The notes beneath the pieces were generated by a model. It did not search any database and was not told where the DNA came from. It saw only the letters and a program-made list of their open reading frames with translations. A program made the position numbers and the translations under genes. 64,000 nt of DNA from MPNO01 sp965200535. GTDB lineage: Bacteria > Pseudomonadota > Alphaproteobacteria > MPNO01. The stretch is taken from positions 496,001 through 560,000 of the forward strand of contig CBDAUF010000001.1 of assembly GCA_965200535.1 (NCBI GenBank), written 5' to 3'. Shown here in pieces: positions 42,738-50,882 of the stretch (its first letter is position 1; each line of letters begins with the position of its first letter).

Positions 42738-42778
42738 GCGCCCCGAAGCGCGCCCCCGCCGGCGCTCCGGATAACGCG

Positions 42779-43780
42779 ATGGCCGACCGCCCGGTCGTCC
42801 TCTGGCTCTACGCGTGCTGCGCGATGATCTTCGCGATGATCGTTCTGGGCGGCCTCACCCGGCTCACCGGATCGGGGCTTTCCATGGTGACATGGCAGCC
42901 GGTTACCGGTTGGCTGCCGCCGCTCGGCGCTGCCGAGTGGGAAGCCGTTTTCGCGCTCTACCGCGAGACACCGGAGTTCAGGCGCGTCAATTTCTGGATG
43001 AGTGTCGACGATTTCCGTTCGATCTTCTGGCTCGAATATCTGCACCGCCTGTGGGGCCGCCTGATCGGCGTCGCCTTCGCCGTGCCGGCGGCGTATTTCG
43101 CGCTGCGCGGGCGGATCGACCGCCGGCTCGGGACGGGGCTCGCCATCGCCTTCCTGCTTGGCGCGGCGCAGGGGGCGCTCGGCTGGTACATGGTGCGCAG
43201 CGGGCTCGTCGACCGTCCGGAAGTCAGCCATTACCGGCTCGCCGCGCATCTCGCCCTCGCGCTGGCGCTCTACGCCTGGCTCCTGTGGCAGGCGCTCGGC
43301 CTGGCCAGGAAACGTGCGGCGCGCGGCATGCGGGACGGGCATATCGGCCTGGCGCTCGCGGGGATCGCGCTCACCGCGGTCTGGGGCGCCTTCGTCGCCG
43401 GGCTCGACGCGGGCCATATCCACCCCACGTTTCCGCTGATGAACGGGCAGTTGATCCCGGACGAGATATTCTCGCTGGTTCCCCGGACGGCCGACCTGAC
43501 CGAAAACCCGGTGACGGTCCAGTTCGTCCACCGCTGGCTCGCGATCGTCGTGCTCGCAGTCGTCCTCGCGCTGTGGTGGCGCGCCCGGCGCGATCCGCCC
43601 CGCGCGCGGTTGCCGTTCGACCTCCTGGCCGGAATGGGCGTCGTTCAGGCCGGGCTCGGCATCGCGACCCTGGTTCTCGGCGTGCCGCTCGCACTCGCCG
43701 CGCTCCATCAGGCGGGCGCCGTGGTGCTGCTCAGCCTCGCGGTCTACGTTCTTCATGCCGGCCGTGCGGAACCGGTTTGA
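42779..43780 (+). CDS. ctaA: Heme A synthase, COX15/CtaA family
   Basis: This encodes 333 aa with eight hydrophobic segments and the conserved histidines in YLHRLWGR, SHYRLAAH, QFVHRWLA and ALHQAGAV. VLGGLTRLTGSGLSMVTWQP near the N-terminus is the COX15/CtaA signature. It converts heme O to heme A for aa3-type cytochrome oxidases. The oxidase genes (ctaB-G) are not in the window. ATG 42779 lacks a strong ribosome site. The gene sits alone among catabolic genes. Confidence 0.93.
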   Translation: MADRPVVLWLYACCAMIFAMIVLGGLTRLTGSGLSMVTWQPVTGWLPPLGAAEWEAVFALYRETPEFRRVNFWMSVDDFRSIFWLEYLHRLWGRLIGVAFAVPAAYFALRGRIDRRLGTGLAIAFLLGAAQGALGWYMVRSGLVDRPEVSHYRLAAHLALALALYAWLLWQALGLARKRAARGMRDGHIGLALAGIALTAVWGAFVAGLDAGHIHPTFPLMNGQLIPDEIFSLVPRTADLTENPVTVQFVHRWLAIVVLAVVLALWWRARRDPPRARLPFDLLAGMGVVQAGLGIATLVLGVPLALAALHQAGAVVLLSLAVYVLHAGRAEPV

Positions 43781-43927
43781 CAGCGGAAACCCGGCTGGAC
43801 GACCATGCCCTCGCCGTTGTCCTACCCGCATCGGAGGTGCCGGCGTGGCGAACTTTCCGGATCGAGCGCTCCGGCGGAGCGAAAGCAGCACCGCCTGCCG
43901 CGGGCGGGCGGCGCCGGCGCGCGGGCG

Positions 43928-44362
43928 ATGACAGGCGCGCCGCCCTTCGCCGATGCGGTGGCCCGGCTCCGCGCAGCGCTCGCCGATGTCGCCAACGGCG
44001 ACGTCGGGGCGATCAAGGCGCTCTGCGCCAGGACCGAGGACGCGACCAGCTTCTATGGCTGGGGCGGCTACGAGAAGGGCTGGGACGCGGTGTCGCGGCG
44101 CTGGGACTGGGCCGGCCGGCAGTTCGCGGGCGGCACCGTCCGGCATGTGAACCTGACCACCGTGGTCACGCCGGAACTCGCCTACACCACCGACATCGAA
44201 ACCTTCGAAACCGCGGTGGAGGGAATGGACGCCCCGGCCCGCTGGTCGAACCGGGTCACCCACATATTCCGCCTGGTCGACGGGGAATGGCGGCTGATTC
44301 ACCGCCACGCCAACCGCCTCGAGGACCGTTTCGAGCCGGCCGGCCGGCTGGCGCCGAAATGA
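43928..44362 (+). CDS. SnoaL-like/NTF2-superfamily protein
   Basis: This encodes 144 aa from ATG 43928. The cone-shaped NTF2-like fold is suggested by the N-terminal helix (FADAVARLRAALADVANGDVGAIKAL), the GWGGYEKGWDAV loop and the beta strands ending RVTHIFRLVDGEWRLIHRHAN, a signature of SnoaL-like and DUF4440-type proteins. Many are small isomerases or binding proteins; this one has Arg, Tyr and His in the pocket-facing strands. It precedes the acyl-CoA-dehydrogenase-fold gene by 31 bp. Reaction unknown. Confidence 0.7.
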   Translation: MTGAPPFADAVARLRAALADVANGDVGAIKALCARTEDATSFYGWGGYEKGWDAVSRRWDWAGRQFAGGTVRHVNLTTVVTPELAYTTDIETFETAVEGMDAPARWSNRVTHIFRLVDGEWRLIHRHANRLEDRFEPAGRLAPK

Positions 44363-44393
44363 GTCCCGTGCGCGAAACCAAACAGGTGACACC

Positions 44394-45569
44394 GTGAACG
44401 AAGACGAACAGGCGCGGGCTGCAGACCTTCTCGCCCGCGCGGAAGCGCTGGTCCCGGCGCTCGCCGAGCGCGCCGCCGAGACCGAGGCGCTGCGCCGCCT
44501 GCCCGACGAGACGATGGCCGACATCCGCGCGGCCGGCCTGCACACGATGGGCAAGCCGCGGCGGCTCGGCGGCAGCGAACTGCCGCTCGATGCGATCGTC
44601 GGCATCATCGCCGCCCTCGCCAGGGGCTGCGCCTCGACTGCGTGGGTCTGCGGCGTCTACAGCGACCATGCGATCATTGTCGGGATGATGGATCCGCGCG
44701 TGGCCGACGAGGTGTGGGCCGACGACCTGGACGCGACGATCTCCGCCGGCTTCTTCCCCTCCGGCACCAACGAACCGGCCGACGGCGGCTGGCGGCTGAC
44801 CGGCCGCTGGGCTTTCGCGAGCGGTTGCGACAACGCGCGCTGGCTGCTGCTCGGCAGCGTGCTCGCGGCCGGCGGCGCGGCGCCCGAACCCTGCCTGTGC
44901 CTGGTGCCGCGCAGCGCGGTCGAGATCGACGACGACTGGCGGGTGATGGGGCTCGCCGGCACCGGGTCCAAGACCATCGTTGCCGACGGGGCGTTCGTGC
45001 CGGCTCACCGTACGATTCCGCTCAGGCTTTCCAGCGGCGGCTGGGAGGCGCGGGGCAGGCCGGATGTCCCCGCGCTCTACCGCCTGCCGCACGTGTCCAC
45101 CGTCCCGTTCCACTTCTGCGCCACCGCCCTCGGCATCGCCGAGAGCCTGCTCGAAGACATCGTCGCCGACATGATGCAGCGGCAGTCGTTCGGCGCGTCG
45201 GTCGCCGAATTCGCCACCGTACAGGTGCGTATCGCCGCCGCATCGGCGGAGATCGACTGCGCCCGCATGCTGGTCGAGCGGGACGTGCGCGGAGCGATGG
45301 CCGCCATGCGGGAAGGCCGGACGCTGACCCTGGCCGAACGCGCGCGCAACCGCCGCGACATGGGCTGGGCCGTCCGGTCCTGCCAGAGCGCCGTCGAGAG
45401 GCTGTTCGAGGCCGGCGGGGCGAAAGGCGTCTACGCCGACAGCGTCCCGCAGCGCAAGTTCCGCGACATCCGGGTGGCAGCCAACCATCTCGCGCTCAAC
45501 TGGGACGTGGCAGGGACCACGTATGGGCGCGTTGCCTTCGGGCTGGATCCCAACTCGCCGCTGATCTGA
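44394..45569 (+). CDS. Acyl-CoA dehydrogenase-fold flavin-dependent monooxygenase (HsaA/DszC-like)
   Basis: This encodes 391 aa from GTG 44394. It shows the three-part acyl-CoA dehydrogenase fold: N-terminal helices (RLPDETMADIRAAGLH, CASTAWVCGVYSDHA), central strands (LTGRWAFASGCDNARW, DWRVMGLAGTGSKTI) and C-terminal helices. It does not keep the acyl-CoA dehydrogenase catalytic Glu or CoA motifs. LTGRWAFASG and GLAGTGS are typical of two-component flavin monooxygenases such as HsaA and DszC, which use reduced flavin from a partner. Convergent with the LLM gene. Confidence 0.82.
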   Translation: MNEDEQARAADLLARAEALVPALAERAAETEALRRLPDETMADIRAAGLHTMGKPRRLGGSELPLDAIVGIIAALARGCASTAWVCGVYSDHAIIVGMMDPRVADEVWADDLDATISAGFFPSGTNEPADGGWRLTGRWAFASGCDNARWLLLGSVLAAGGAAPEPCLCLVPRSAVEIDDDWRVMGLAGTGSKTIVADGAFVPAHRTIPLRLSSGGWEARGRPDVPALYRLPHVSTVPFHFCATALGIAESLLEDIVADMMQRQSFGASVAEFATVQVRIAAASAEIDCARMLVERDVRGAMAAMREGRTLTLAERARNRRDMGWAVRSCQSAVERLFEAGGAKGVYADSVPQRKFRDIRVAANHLALNWDVAGTTYGRVAFGLDPNSPLI

Positions 45570-45577
45570 CGGCTCGG

Positions 45578-46585
45578 CTACGCCCAGAAGGCGGGCAGCA
45601 CCTCCTCGATGCATCTCTGCAGTTGCTCGCGCGGGCGGGCCGAGACGAAGCGCATGATCGGCATGGTGCAGCCGGCCTCGATATAGGCCGCGAGCTTGTC
45701 GATCACCGCCTGCGGCGAACCGTAGGCGAGCCAAGTCTCGGCCTGGTCGCGCGAGATGTACCCCGCGCCGTAATAAGCGCCGAGGAAGGTCGCCGCTTCC
45801 TCGAACGCGCGGTCCCGGTTCTCGTCGATATTGACCATCATGTGTAGCGAGGCGTCGAAGCCGGCGGTATCACGGCCCAGCGCCTGGGCGTAGGCGCGGA
45901 TTTTCGCGGAGCGCTCGGCGAAGCGGGCGACCGGCGTGCCGTCCGTCTGCCAGCCGTCGGCGTGGGCGGCGACGCGCTTCAGGATGCGCTCCATCGCCTC
46001 CTCCGGGACGTCGTCGCGCTTGGGGTTGACGGCGATATGGATCGGCACGGGCCGCTGCACCGGCTTGGGTCGGAGATCGACATCGGCGAAGCTGCGGAAA
46101 CGGCCGTCATGGCTCGCCGGCCCCTCGCCCCACAGCTTGCGGAGGATCGCGATCCCCTCCACGACACGGGCGGGGCGGTCCGCCGACCGGACGCCCATGA
46201 CCTCGAGTTCGTGCGCGAACTGCGGGCCGTCCAGGCGGGAGCCGCCGTTACAGACGGCGAGAATCGTCCGGCCCTTCGACAGTACGTCGAGGCTCGCCCA
46301 TTGCAGCGCGAACAAGAGCGGGTCGCGCAGCGGGAAGCTTGCGAGGCAGACAGTGCCGAGCCTGACCCGGCTGGTGCGCGCGGCCATCGCCGACAGGGTG
46401 ACAACCGCCTCGACCCGCGGCTTGGACAACAGGTTGTCGCCGACCCAGACGCCGTGGAACAGGCCCGAAGCCTCGGCCGTTTCAGCCATCTCGACCAGAT
46501 CGTCGAGCGTCCCCCAGTCGAACAGGACGGCCCGCGTCGACAGGGACAGGCCGAACCTGGCCCGCATGGGTACGGAGGCAGCCAT
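45578..46585 (-). CDS. LLM class flavin-dependent oxidoreductase
   Basis: This encodes 335 aa. It is a luciferase-like TIM-barrel protein: GLSLSTRAVLFDW at the start, LVEMAETAEASGLFHGVWVGDNL, LGTVCLASFPLRDPLLFALQWASLD, and ILAVCNGGS at the flavin-binding strand. LLM proteins use FMNH2 or F420 to oxygenate or reduce substrates. ATG 46585 follows the preceding stop by 1 bp (TGAGATG), and CGGAG lies 6 bp before it. It is the last gene of a minus-strand operon with the M20-like and acyl-CoA-dehydrogenase-fold genes. Confidence 0.88.
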   Translation of the reverse strand: MAASVPMRARFGLSLSTRAVLFDWGTLDDLVEMAETAEASGLFHGVWVGDNLLSKPRVEAVVTLSAMAARTSRVRLGTVCLASFPLRDPLLFALQWASLDVLSKGRTILAVCNGGSRLDGPQFAHELEVMGVRSADRPARVVEGIAILRKLWGEGPASHDGRFRSFADVDLRPKPVQRPVPIHIAVNPKRDDVPEEAMERILKRVAAHADGWQTDGTPVARFAERSAKIRAYAQALGRDTAGFDASLHMMVNIDENRDRAFEEAATFLGAYYGAGYISRDQAETWLAYGSPQAVIDKLAAYIEAGCTMPIMRFVSARPREQLQRCIEEVLPAFWA

Positions 46586-46586
46586 C

Positions 46587-47780
46587 TCAGTCTCCGAGGT
46601 AGGAGAGGACGGTCCGCGCGACCACCCGCGCGACCCGCTCGAGGCAGGAGAGGGCGACCAAGTCGGTCTCCAGCACGCCGCCGCCGCCGCCGACCCCGTA
46701 CATCACGGCCGGCACGCCGGCCGCGCACGGCCCGCCGGCGTCGAATGTTCCCTGGCCGTAGAACGTCGCCGGCGCCGCGCCGTGCACCTGCCCGTGCGCA
46801 TCGGCGAGCAGGCGGACCACCGGATTTTCCGGATCGACCAGCGCGGGCAGCATGTGGTGACCCTGTTCCACCGTCACGTCGAAGGGCGAGAGGTCGCCGA
46901 TCGCGGTTCTCACCTGCTCGGTTGCCGCCGCCGGGTCGTCGCCGGGCAGCAGCCGCCGGTCGATCCGCATCCGCGCAGTGTCCGGCAGGGTGTGCGGGGC
47001 GAGCGGCGCGTAGGCGATCTGGTAGGGGAGCGCGTGGCGTCCGCCGAGCAGCGGGTGGATCCCCTCGAACGTCATCCGCTTGAGGCGGTTCATCACCTCC
47101 CAGGCCCCCTCGATAGCGCTGAGCCCGGTATCCGGAACGCTCGAATGGACCGCCTTGCCGCGGACCGTGACATTGACATCGACCCGCCCGCGGTTGCCCA
47201 GCGAGATGCGCTCGCCGGTTACGGTCATCAGCAGCGCGAAGTCGGGCTTTTCGTCCAGGGCGGCGAGGATCGCCTCGGAGCACCTGTGGCTCGATCGCCC
47301 CTCGTTGTTGACCGCGACGTAGAGCGTGCCCGGGATCGCCGCTCCGGTATCGGCCAGGAGCTTGAGAATGGCGAGCGCGATCGCCTGGTGAGACTTGTTC
47401 TGACCGACGCCCATGCCGAAGACGCAGGGCTCGTCGAGCCCCCACGGTGCACCCGAGGCGATCTTTCCGGACCACGGATCGTCCATGAGGTTGTGGTGCT
47501 GGACCGGCGTGTAGACCTGCACCAGGAGCGACCTTCCGCTCGAGCCTGCGCCGTGGCGCGCGACGATCTGGTTGCCCGGAACGTCGATCAGGTCGTAGGC
47601 GCCGGCAGCCGCGAATTTCGGCCGCAACACCCGCTGGACGTAGTGGACGAGCTTGGGATCGTCCGGTTCGATGAAGACTTCCGCCCCCATCGGCACATCG
47701 GCCGGCACCTGCGCCAACTCGACCAGCGTGTCGATCAAAAAGCGCCGGTCCAGCCGGCCGACGAGAGCCTCGATATCCAT
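46587..47780 (-). CDS. M20-family metallohydrolase-like protein with altered metal site
   Basis: This encodes 397 aa from ATG 47780 (GGAG 8 nt upstream). It has the M20 shape: a catalytic domain (about 1-175 and 300-397) split by a dimerisation domain with VTVRGKAVHSSVPDTGLSAIEG. The usual ligands look altered: where M20 peptidases have GRGxxDxK this one has GMGVGQNKSHQ (Gln127), and where DEE is expected it has NNEGRSSH. Histidines occur in PVQHHNLMDD. So it may bind metal differently or act on a different substrate. It overlaps nothing; the LLM gene begins 1 bp after its stop. Confidence 0.78.
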   Translation of the reverse strand: MDIEALVGRLDRRFLIDTLVELAQVPADVPMGAEVFIEPDDPKLVHYVQRVLRPKFAAAGAYDLIDVPGNQIVARHGAGSSGRSLLVQVYTPVQHHNLMDDPWSGKIASGAPWGLDEPCVFGMGVGQNKSHQAIALAILKLLADTGAAIPGTLYVAVNNEGRSSHRCSEAILAALDEKPDFALLMTVTGERISLGNRGRVDVNVTVRGKAVHSSVPDTGLSAIEGAWEVMNRLKRMTFEGIHPLLGGRHALPYQIAYAPLAPHTLPDTARMRIDRRLLPGDDPAAATEQVRTAIGDLSPFDVTVEQGHHMLPALVDPENPVVRLLADAHGQVHGAAPATFYGQGTFDAGGPCAAGVPAVMYGVGGGGGVLETDLVALSCLERVARVVARTVLSYLGD

Positions 47781-47855
47781 GCACCGGTCTCCGTTGTTCG
47801 CCGTCACGGTTCCGCCCGTGCACCCGCCGCGGGGACGGAAACCGGGCCGGCCGCG

Positions 47856-49061
47856 TCAGCCCAGATTGATGCCGTCGGACGCAACCTTCGCCCCGAGCGC
47901 CCAGGCGCCCCAAGTCTGCAACTGTGTCTTGCGGGCCTGGATTTGCAGCCCCACCGCATGGATATCGCGGAACCGCCGCTCGAAGGGGCTCGCCGCCATG
48001 ATGGCGCTGGTTCCCGCGGTGTCGTAGAGGACATCGACGGCCGCCTTGGCTTCGTGGATCGCATGCGTACCGGCGAGGCGGATCGTCATCAGGGCCTGTT
48101 GCGACATGCGGTCCTTGCACGCGAGATCGGTTGCTCCCGCTTCGGCCGCCTCGACAAGGAAGGCGCGGGCGCCGCGGATGCGGGCTTCGGCGCGGGCCAG
48201 CTCCTCCTGGACCGCCGGGTTCTCCCGCAGCCCCAGCCGGGCGCCGCGCGGGTGCTTGGACTCGGCCAGTGCGACAAACGCATCGCAGAATCCGCGCGCG
48301 ATGCCGAGGGCGACCGCGGCGAAGCCGATTGCATAGACCGTCATCAGCGGCATGCCGTGCAGCGAGGAGATCCGCGGCTTGTCGTCCATCATCGTGGCGC
48401 GGACGATCGTCCGTTCCTCCGGCACGAACAAGTCGTCGCAGGAAAACCCGTCGCTTCCCGTCCCGCGCAGCCCCATGGTGTCCCAGGCGTCGGAAAGCGC
48501 GACCGCGTCCGCAGGGATCAGCGCCGAACGGTTCTCCGGTGCGCCCCGCGCATCTAGCCGCGGTGTGCCGTCGTTCTCGAACACCGTGCAGTGGGCCGCG
48601 AGCCAGGTCGCATGATGGCAGCCGCTCGCGAAGTTGGTGCGTGCGGTGACGAGGTAGCCGCCGGCCACCGCGCGCGCTTCCGCCTTGCCCGGGCCCCAGG
48701 CCAGCACTCCCGACGGATCCCGCCCCCAGATCGTCTCGGCCAGGGCTGGATCGAGGAAGCCGGCGAGCGAGGCGCATCCGTTGCCCTGGTTGATGCACCA
48801 TGCGGCGCTGCCGTCATGGCGGGCGATGGCCTCGACCACCGCGAGAAGGGTCGGCAGTCGCGCCTCGGCGCCGCCGTAGGCGGCCGGCAGCAGGAGACGG
48901 AACAGCGCCTGCTCGTGAAGCGCCGCCATCGCCCGGCCGCTCAGCCGCCGCGCTCGGTCGGCTTCCGGGGCCAGGGCTTCGACCTCCAGGCCGGCCACCG
49001 CCGCCCGGGCGAGCCAGTCCTCGGTATCGAGCGCGGCGATGTCCTGCCCCGCGGAATCCAT
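47856..49061 (-). CDS. Acyl-CoA dehydrogenase-fold flavin-dependent monooxygenase, second copy
   Basis: This encodes 401 aa from ATG 49061 (AGGAG 7 nt upstream). The fold is as in 44394-45569: HDGSAAWCINQGNGC, TARTNFASGCHHATW, DAWDTMGLRGTGSDGFSCDD and a C-terminal helical domain ending GAKVASDGINLG. FASGC and GLRGTGS are the flavin-pocket signatures; the acyl-CoA dehydrogenase Glu is not visible. Together with the LLM protein and M20-like protein it forms an operon on this strand. Possible role: hydroxylation with reduced flavin; substrate unknown. Confidence 0.82.
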   Translation of the reverse strand: MDSAGQDIAALDTEDWLARAAVAGLEVEALAPEADRARRLSGRAMAALHEQALFRLLLPAAYGGAEARLPTLLAVVEAIARHDGSAAWCINQGNGCASLAGFLDPALAETIWGRDPSGVLAWGPGKAEARAVAGGYLVTARTNFASGCHHATWLAAHCTVFENDGTPRLDARGAPENRSALIPADAVALSDAWDTMGLRGTGSDGFSCDDLFVPEERTIVRATMMDDKPRISSLHGMPLMTVYAIGFAAVALGIARGFCDAFVALAESKHPRGARLGLRENPAVQEELARAEARIRGARAFLVEAAEAGATDLACKDRMSQQALMTIRLAGTHAIHEAKAAVDVLYDTAGTSAIMAASPFERRFRDIHAVGLQIQARKTQLQTWGAWALGAKVASDGINLG

Positions 49062-49196
49062 GGGGCGCTCCTGCGCGGTTGTTGCCGCCCGATTATGGGG
49101 GCGGTGCCCGGGGCTGTCACCGTGCACCGCACGGTCCGATCGTGTAGCCTGTCGGCGTACCGGACCGCGCGAGAGCGGACGAGGAAAGACACAGCC

Positions 49197-50033
49197 ATGG
49201 ACGGCCATCGAGAAGCGCGCGCACCCTACCGGACGATCACGGTCACCCCGGCGAGCCCCCATGTCGGCGCCGAGATCGGCGGCATCGACCTGACCCGGCC
49301 GCTGGGTGCGGAACAATTGACCGAGCTTCGCCGCGCCTTCGTCGAGCATCTGGTGCTGTTCTTCCGCGACCAGGAAATCGGCTTCGACGACCACGCGCGG
49401 CTCGCCGAGTATTTCGGCACCATCGGCCATCATGTCGGCGTCAAGACCCACAGCGCGCCGTCGGAAGATGCGCGCGTGCGGCGGTTCCATTTCGATGCCG
49501 CGTCGAAAGGGGTCTCGGGCGACGTCTGGCACACCGATCAGTCCTGCGCGCCGGTCCCGCCGCTCGCCAGCATCCTCTACAACCATACCCTGCCGCCCGA
49601 CGGCGGCGGCGACACCCTGTTCGCCAGCATGTATGCAGCCTACGACGCGCTGTCGGAGCGCATGAAGACTTTTCTGGACGGCTTGACCGCGCTGCACGAC
49701 GGGGTGCCCGTATTCGGAGAGGGCACGCCGCGGGCGACGCACCCGGTGGTCGTCCGCCATCCCGACAGCGGCCGCAGGCTGATCTACGTCAACGAGGCCT
49801 TCACCGTTCGCATCAACGAAATCCCGCCGGGCGAGAGCCGGCACCTGCTCCGCTTTCTCGTCGAGCACTGCACCCAGCCGGAATGGACCTGCCGCTTCCG
49901 TTGGCGGCCCCACTCGATCGCGTTCTGGGACAACCGCTGCGCCCAGCATCGGGCGATCTCCGATTACCTGCCCAACGTGCGGTCCGGCTACCGGGTCCAG
50001 ATCGAAGGCGCCGCGCCCCCGGCCGCGGCCTGA
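49197..50033 (+). CDS. TauD/TfdA family Fe(II)/alpha-ketoglutarate dioxygenase, second copy
   Basis: This encodes 278 aa from ATG 49197 (GAGGAAAG upstream). The iron triad is His112/Asp114 (VWHTDQSC) and His251 (AQHRAISDY); the cosubstrate arginine is in RSGYRVQIEG. GAEIGGIDLTRPL near the N-terminus is the TauD signature. It is only moderately like the dioxygenase at 40240. It is divergent from the acyl-CoA-dehydrogenase-fold gene. Convergent with phaB, with a weak hairpin between. Confidence 0.9.
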   Translation: MDGHREARAPYRTITVTPASPHVGAEIGGIDLTRPLGAEQLTELRRAFVEHLVLFFRDQEIGFDDHARLAEYFGTIGHHVGVKTHSAPSEDARVRRFHFDAASKGVSGDVWHTDQSCAPVPPLASILYNHTLPPDGGGDTLFASMYAAYDALSERMKTFLDGLTALHDGVPVFGEGTPRATHPVVVRHPDSGRRLIYVNEAFTVRINEIPPGESRHLLRFLVEHCTQPEWTCRFRWRPHSIAFWDNRCAQHRAISDYLPNVRSGYRVQIEGAAPPAAA

Positions 50034-50042
50034 CCCGCCGGT

Positions 50043-50089
50043 CCGGAGCGGAGCGCCGGCAGGCAACACTCCCCCCGGCTCCGGCTTTT
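50043..50089 (+). terminator. Weak terminator-like stem after TauD-like gene
   Basis: CCGGAGC (50043-50049) can pair with GCTCCGG (50078-50084) across a 28-nt loop, followed by CTTTT. The loop is long, so this is tentative. Confidence 0.25.
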
Positions 50090-50811
50090 CAGTACATGTG
50101 CTGACCGCCGTTGATGCTGAGCGTCGAGCCGGTGATGAAATCCGCATCGTCGCCGGTCAGAAAAACCACGCCGCGGGCGATGTCGTGGGCGGTGCCGAGC
50201 CGTCCGACGGGGATGCGCTCGATGATGCGCTCCAGCACCCGCTCCGGGACCGCACGAACCATGTCGGTGTCGACATAGCCGGGTGCGACGGCGTTGACGG
50301 TGATGCCGTGCGCCGCCCCTTCTTGCGCCAGGGCCTTGGTGAAGCCGTGGATGCCCGACTTGGCGGCGGCGTAGTTCACCTGACCGTACTGCCCGCCCTG
50401 GCCGTTGATCGAACCGATATTGACGATGCGGCCGAACCGGCGTTCGCGCATGCCGTCGATGACCGCGCGGCAGCAATTGAAACAGGAGCTGAGGTTGGTG
50501 CGGATGACGTCGTCCCAGTTCTCGAACGCCATCCGGTGCAGGGTGCCGTCGCGGGTAATCCCGGCGTTGTTGACCAGGATATCGACGGGGCCGAGCCCGG
50601 CCTCGATACGCGCGACGCCGTCCTGCACCGCCGCGAAATCGCCGACATCGAACCTGTAGACCTCGATACCGGTGCGCGCGGAGAATTCCCGCGCCCGCTC
50701 GTCGTTTCCGCCGTAATTCGCCGCCACGCGGCAGCCCGCATCCCTGAGGGCGGTGGAGATCGCCTCGCCAATGCCGCGGGTGCCGCCCGTAACCAATGCT
50801 GTGCGCGCCAT
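50089..50811 (-). CDS. phaB: Acetoacetyl-CoA reductase
   Basis: This encodes 240 aa. The NADPH loop TGGTRGIGEAI, NNAGITRDGT, and the intact Ser...Tyr-x-x-x-Lys site NIGSINGQGGQYGQVNYAAAKSG identify PhaB. It reduces acetoacetyl-CoA to (R)-3-hydroxybutyryl-CoA for polyhydroxybutyrate synthesis. C-terminal VAPGYVDTDMV and SINGGQHMY are typical of the family. It follows phaA by 71 bp on the same strand; no phaC synthase is in the window. Confidence 0.94.
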   Translation of the reverse strand: MARTALVTGGTRGIGEAISTALRDAGCRVAANYGGNDERAREFSARTGIEVYRFDVGDFAAVQDGVARIEAGLGPVDILVNNAGITRDGTLHRMAFENWDDVIRTNLSSCFNCCRAVIDGMRERRFGRIVNIGSINGQGGQYGQVNYAAAKSGIHGFTKALAQEGAAHGITVNAVAPGYVDTDMVRAVPERVLERIIERIPVGRLGTAHDIARGVVFLTGDDADFITGSTLSINGGQHMY

Positions 50812-50882
50812 GTCCCGATGCTCCCGTTGCGCGTTGGCCGACCGTCCGCGCCGTTCTCCCCGCTACAGCCGCTGTGCGCGGA

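Noticed and set aside
45979..48801. Very long open frame (about 940 codons) on the minus strand across the LLM, M20-like and acyl-CoA-dehydrogenase-fold genes
   Set aside because: It is out of frame with three well-supported genes on the same strand, has arginine-rich low-complexity composition and no family motif. It is a high-GC shadow frame.
47856..50147. Apparent 763-codon N-terminal extension of the acyl-CoA-dehydrogenase-fold gene
   Set aside because: The extension is antisense to the TauD gene and lacks motifs; a ribosome site precedes ATG 49061.
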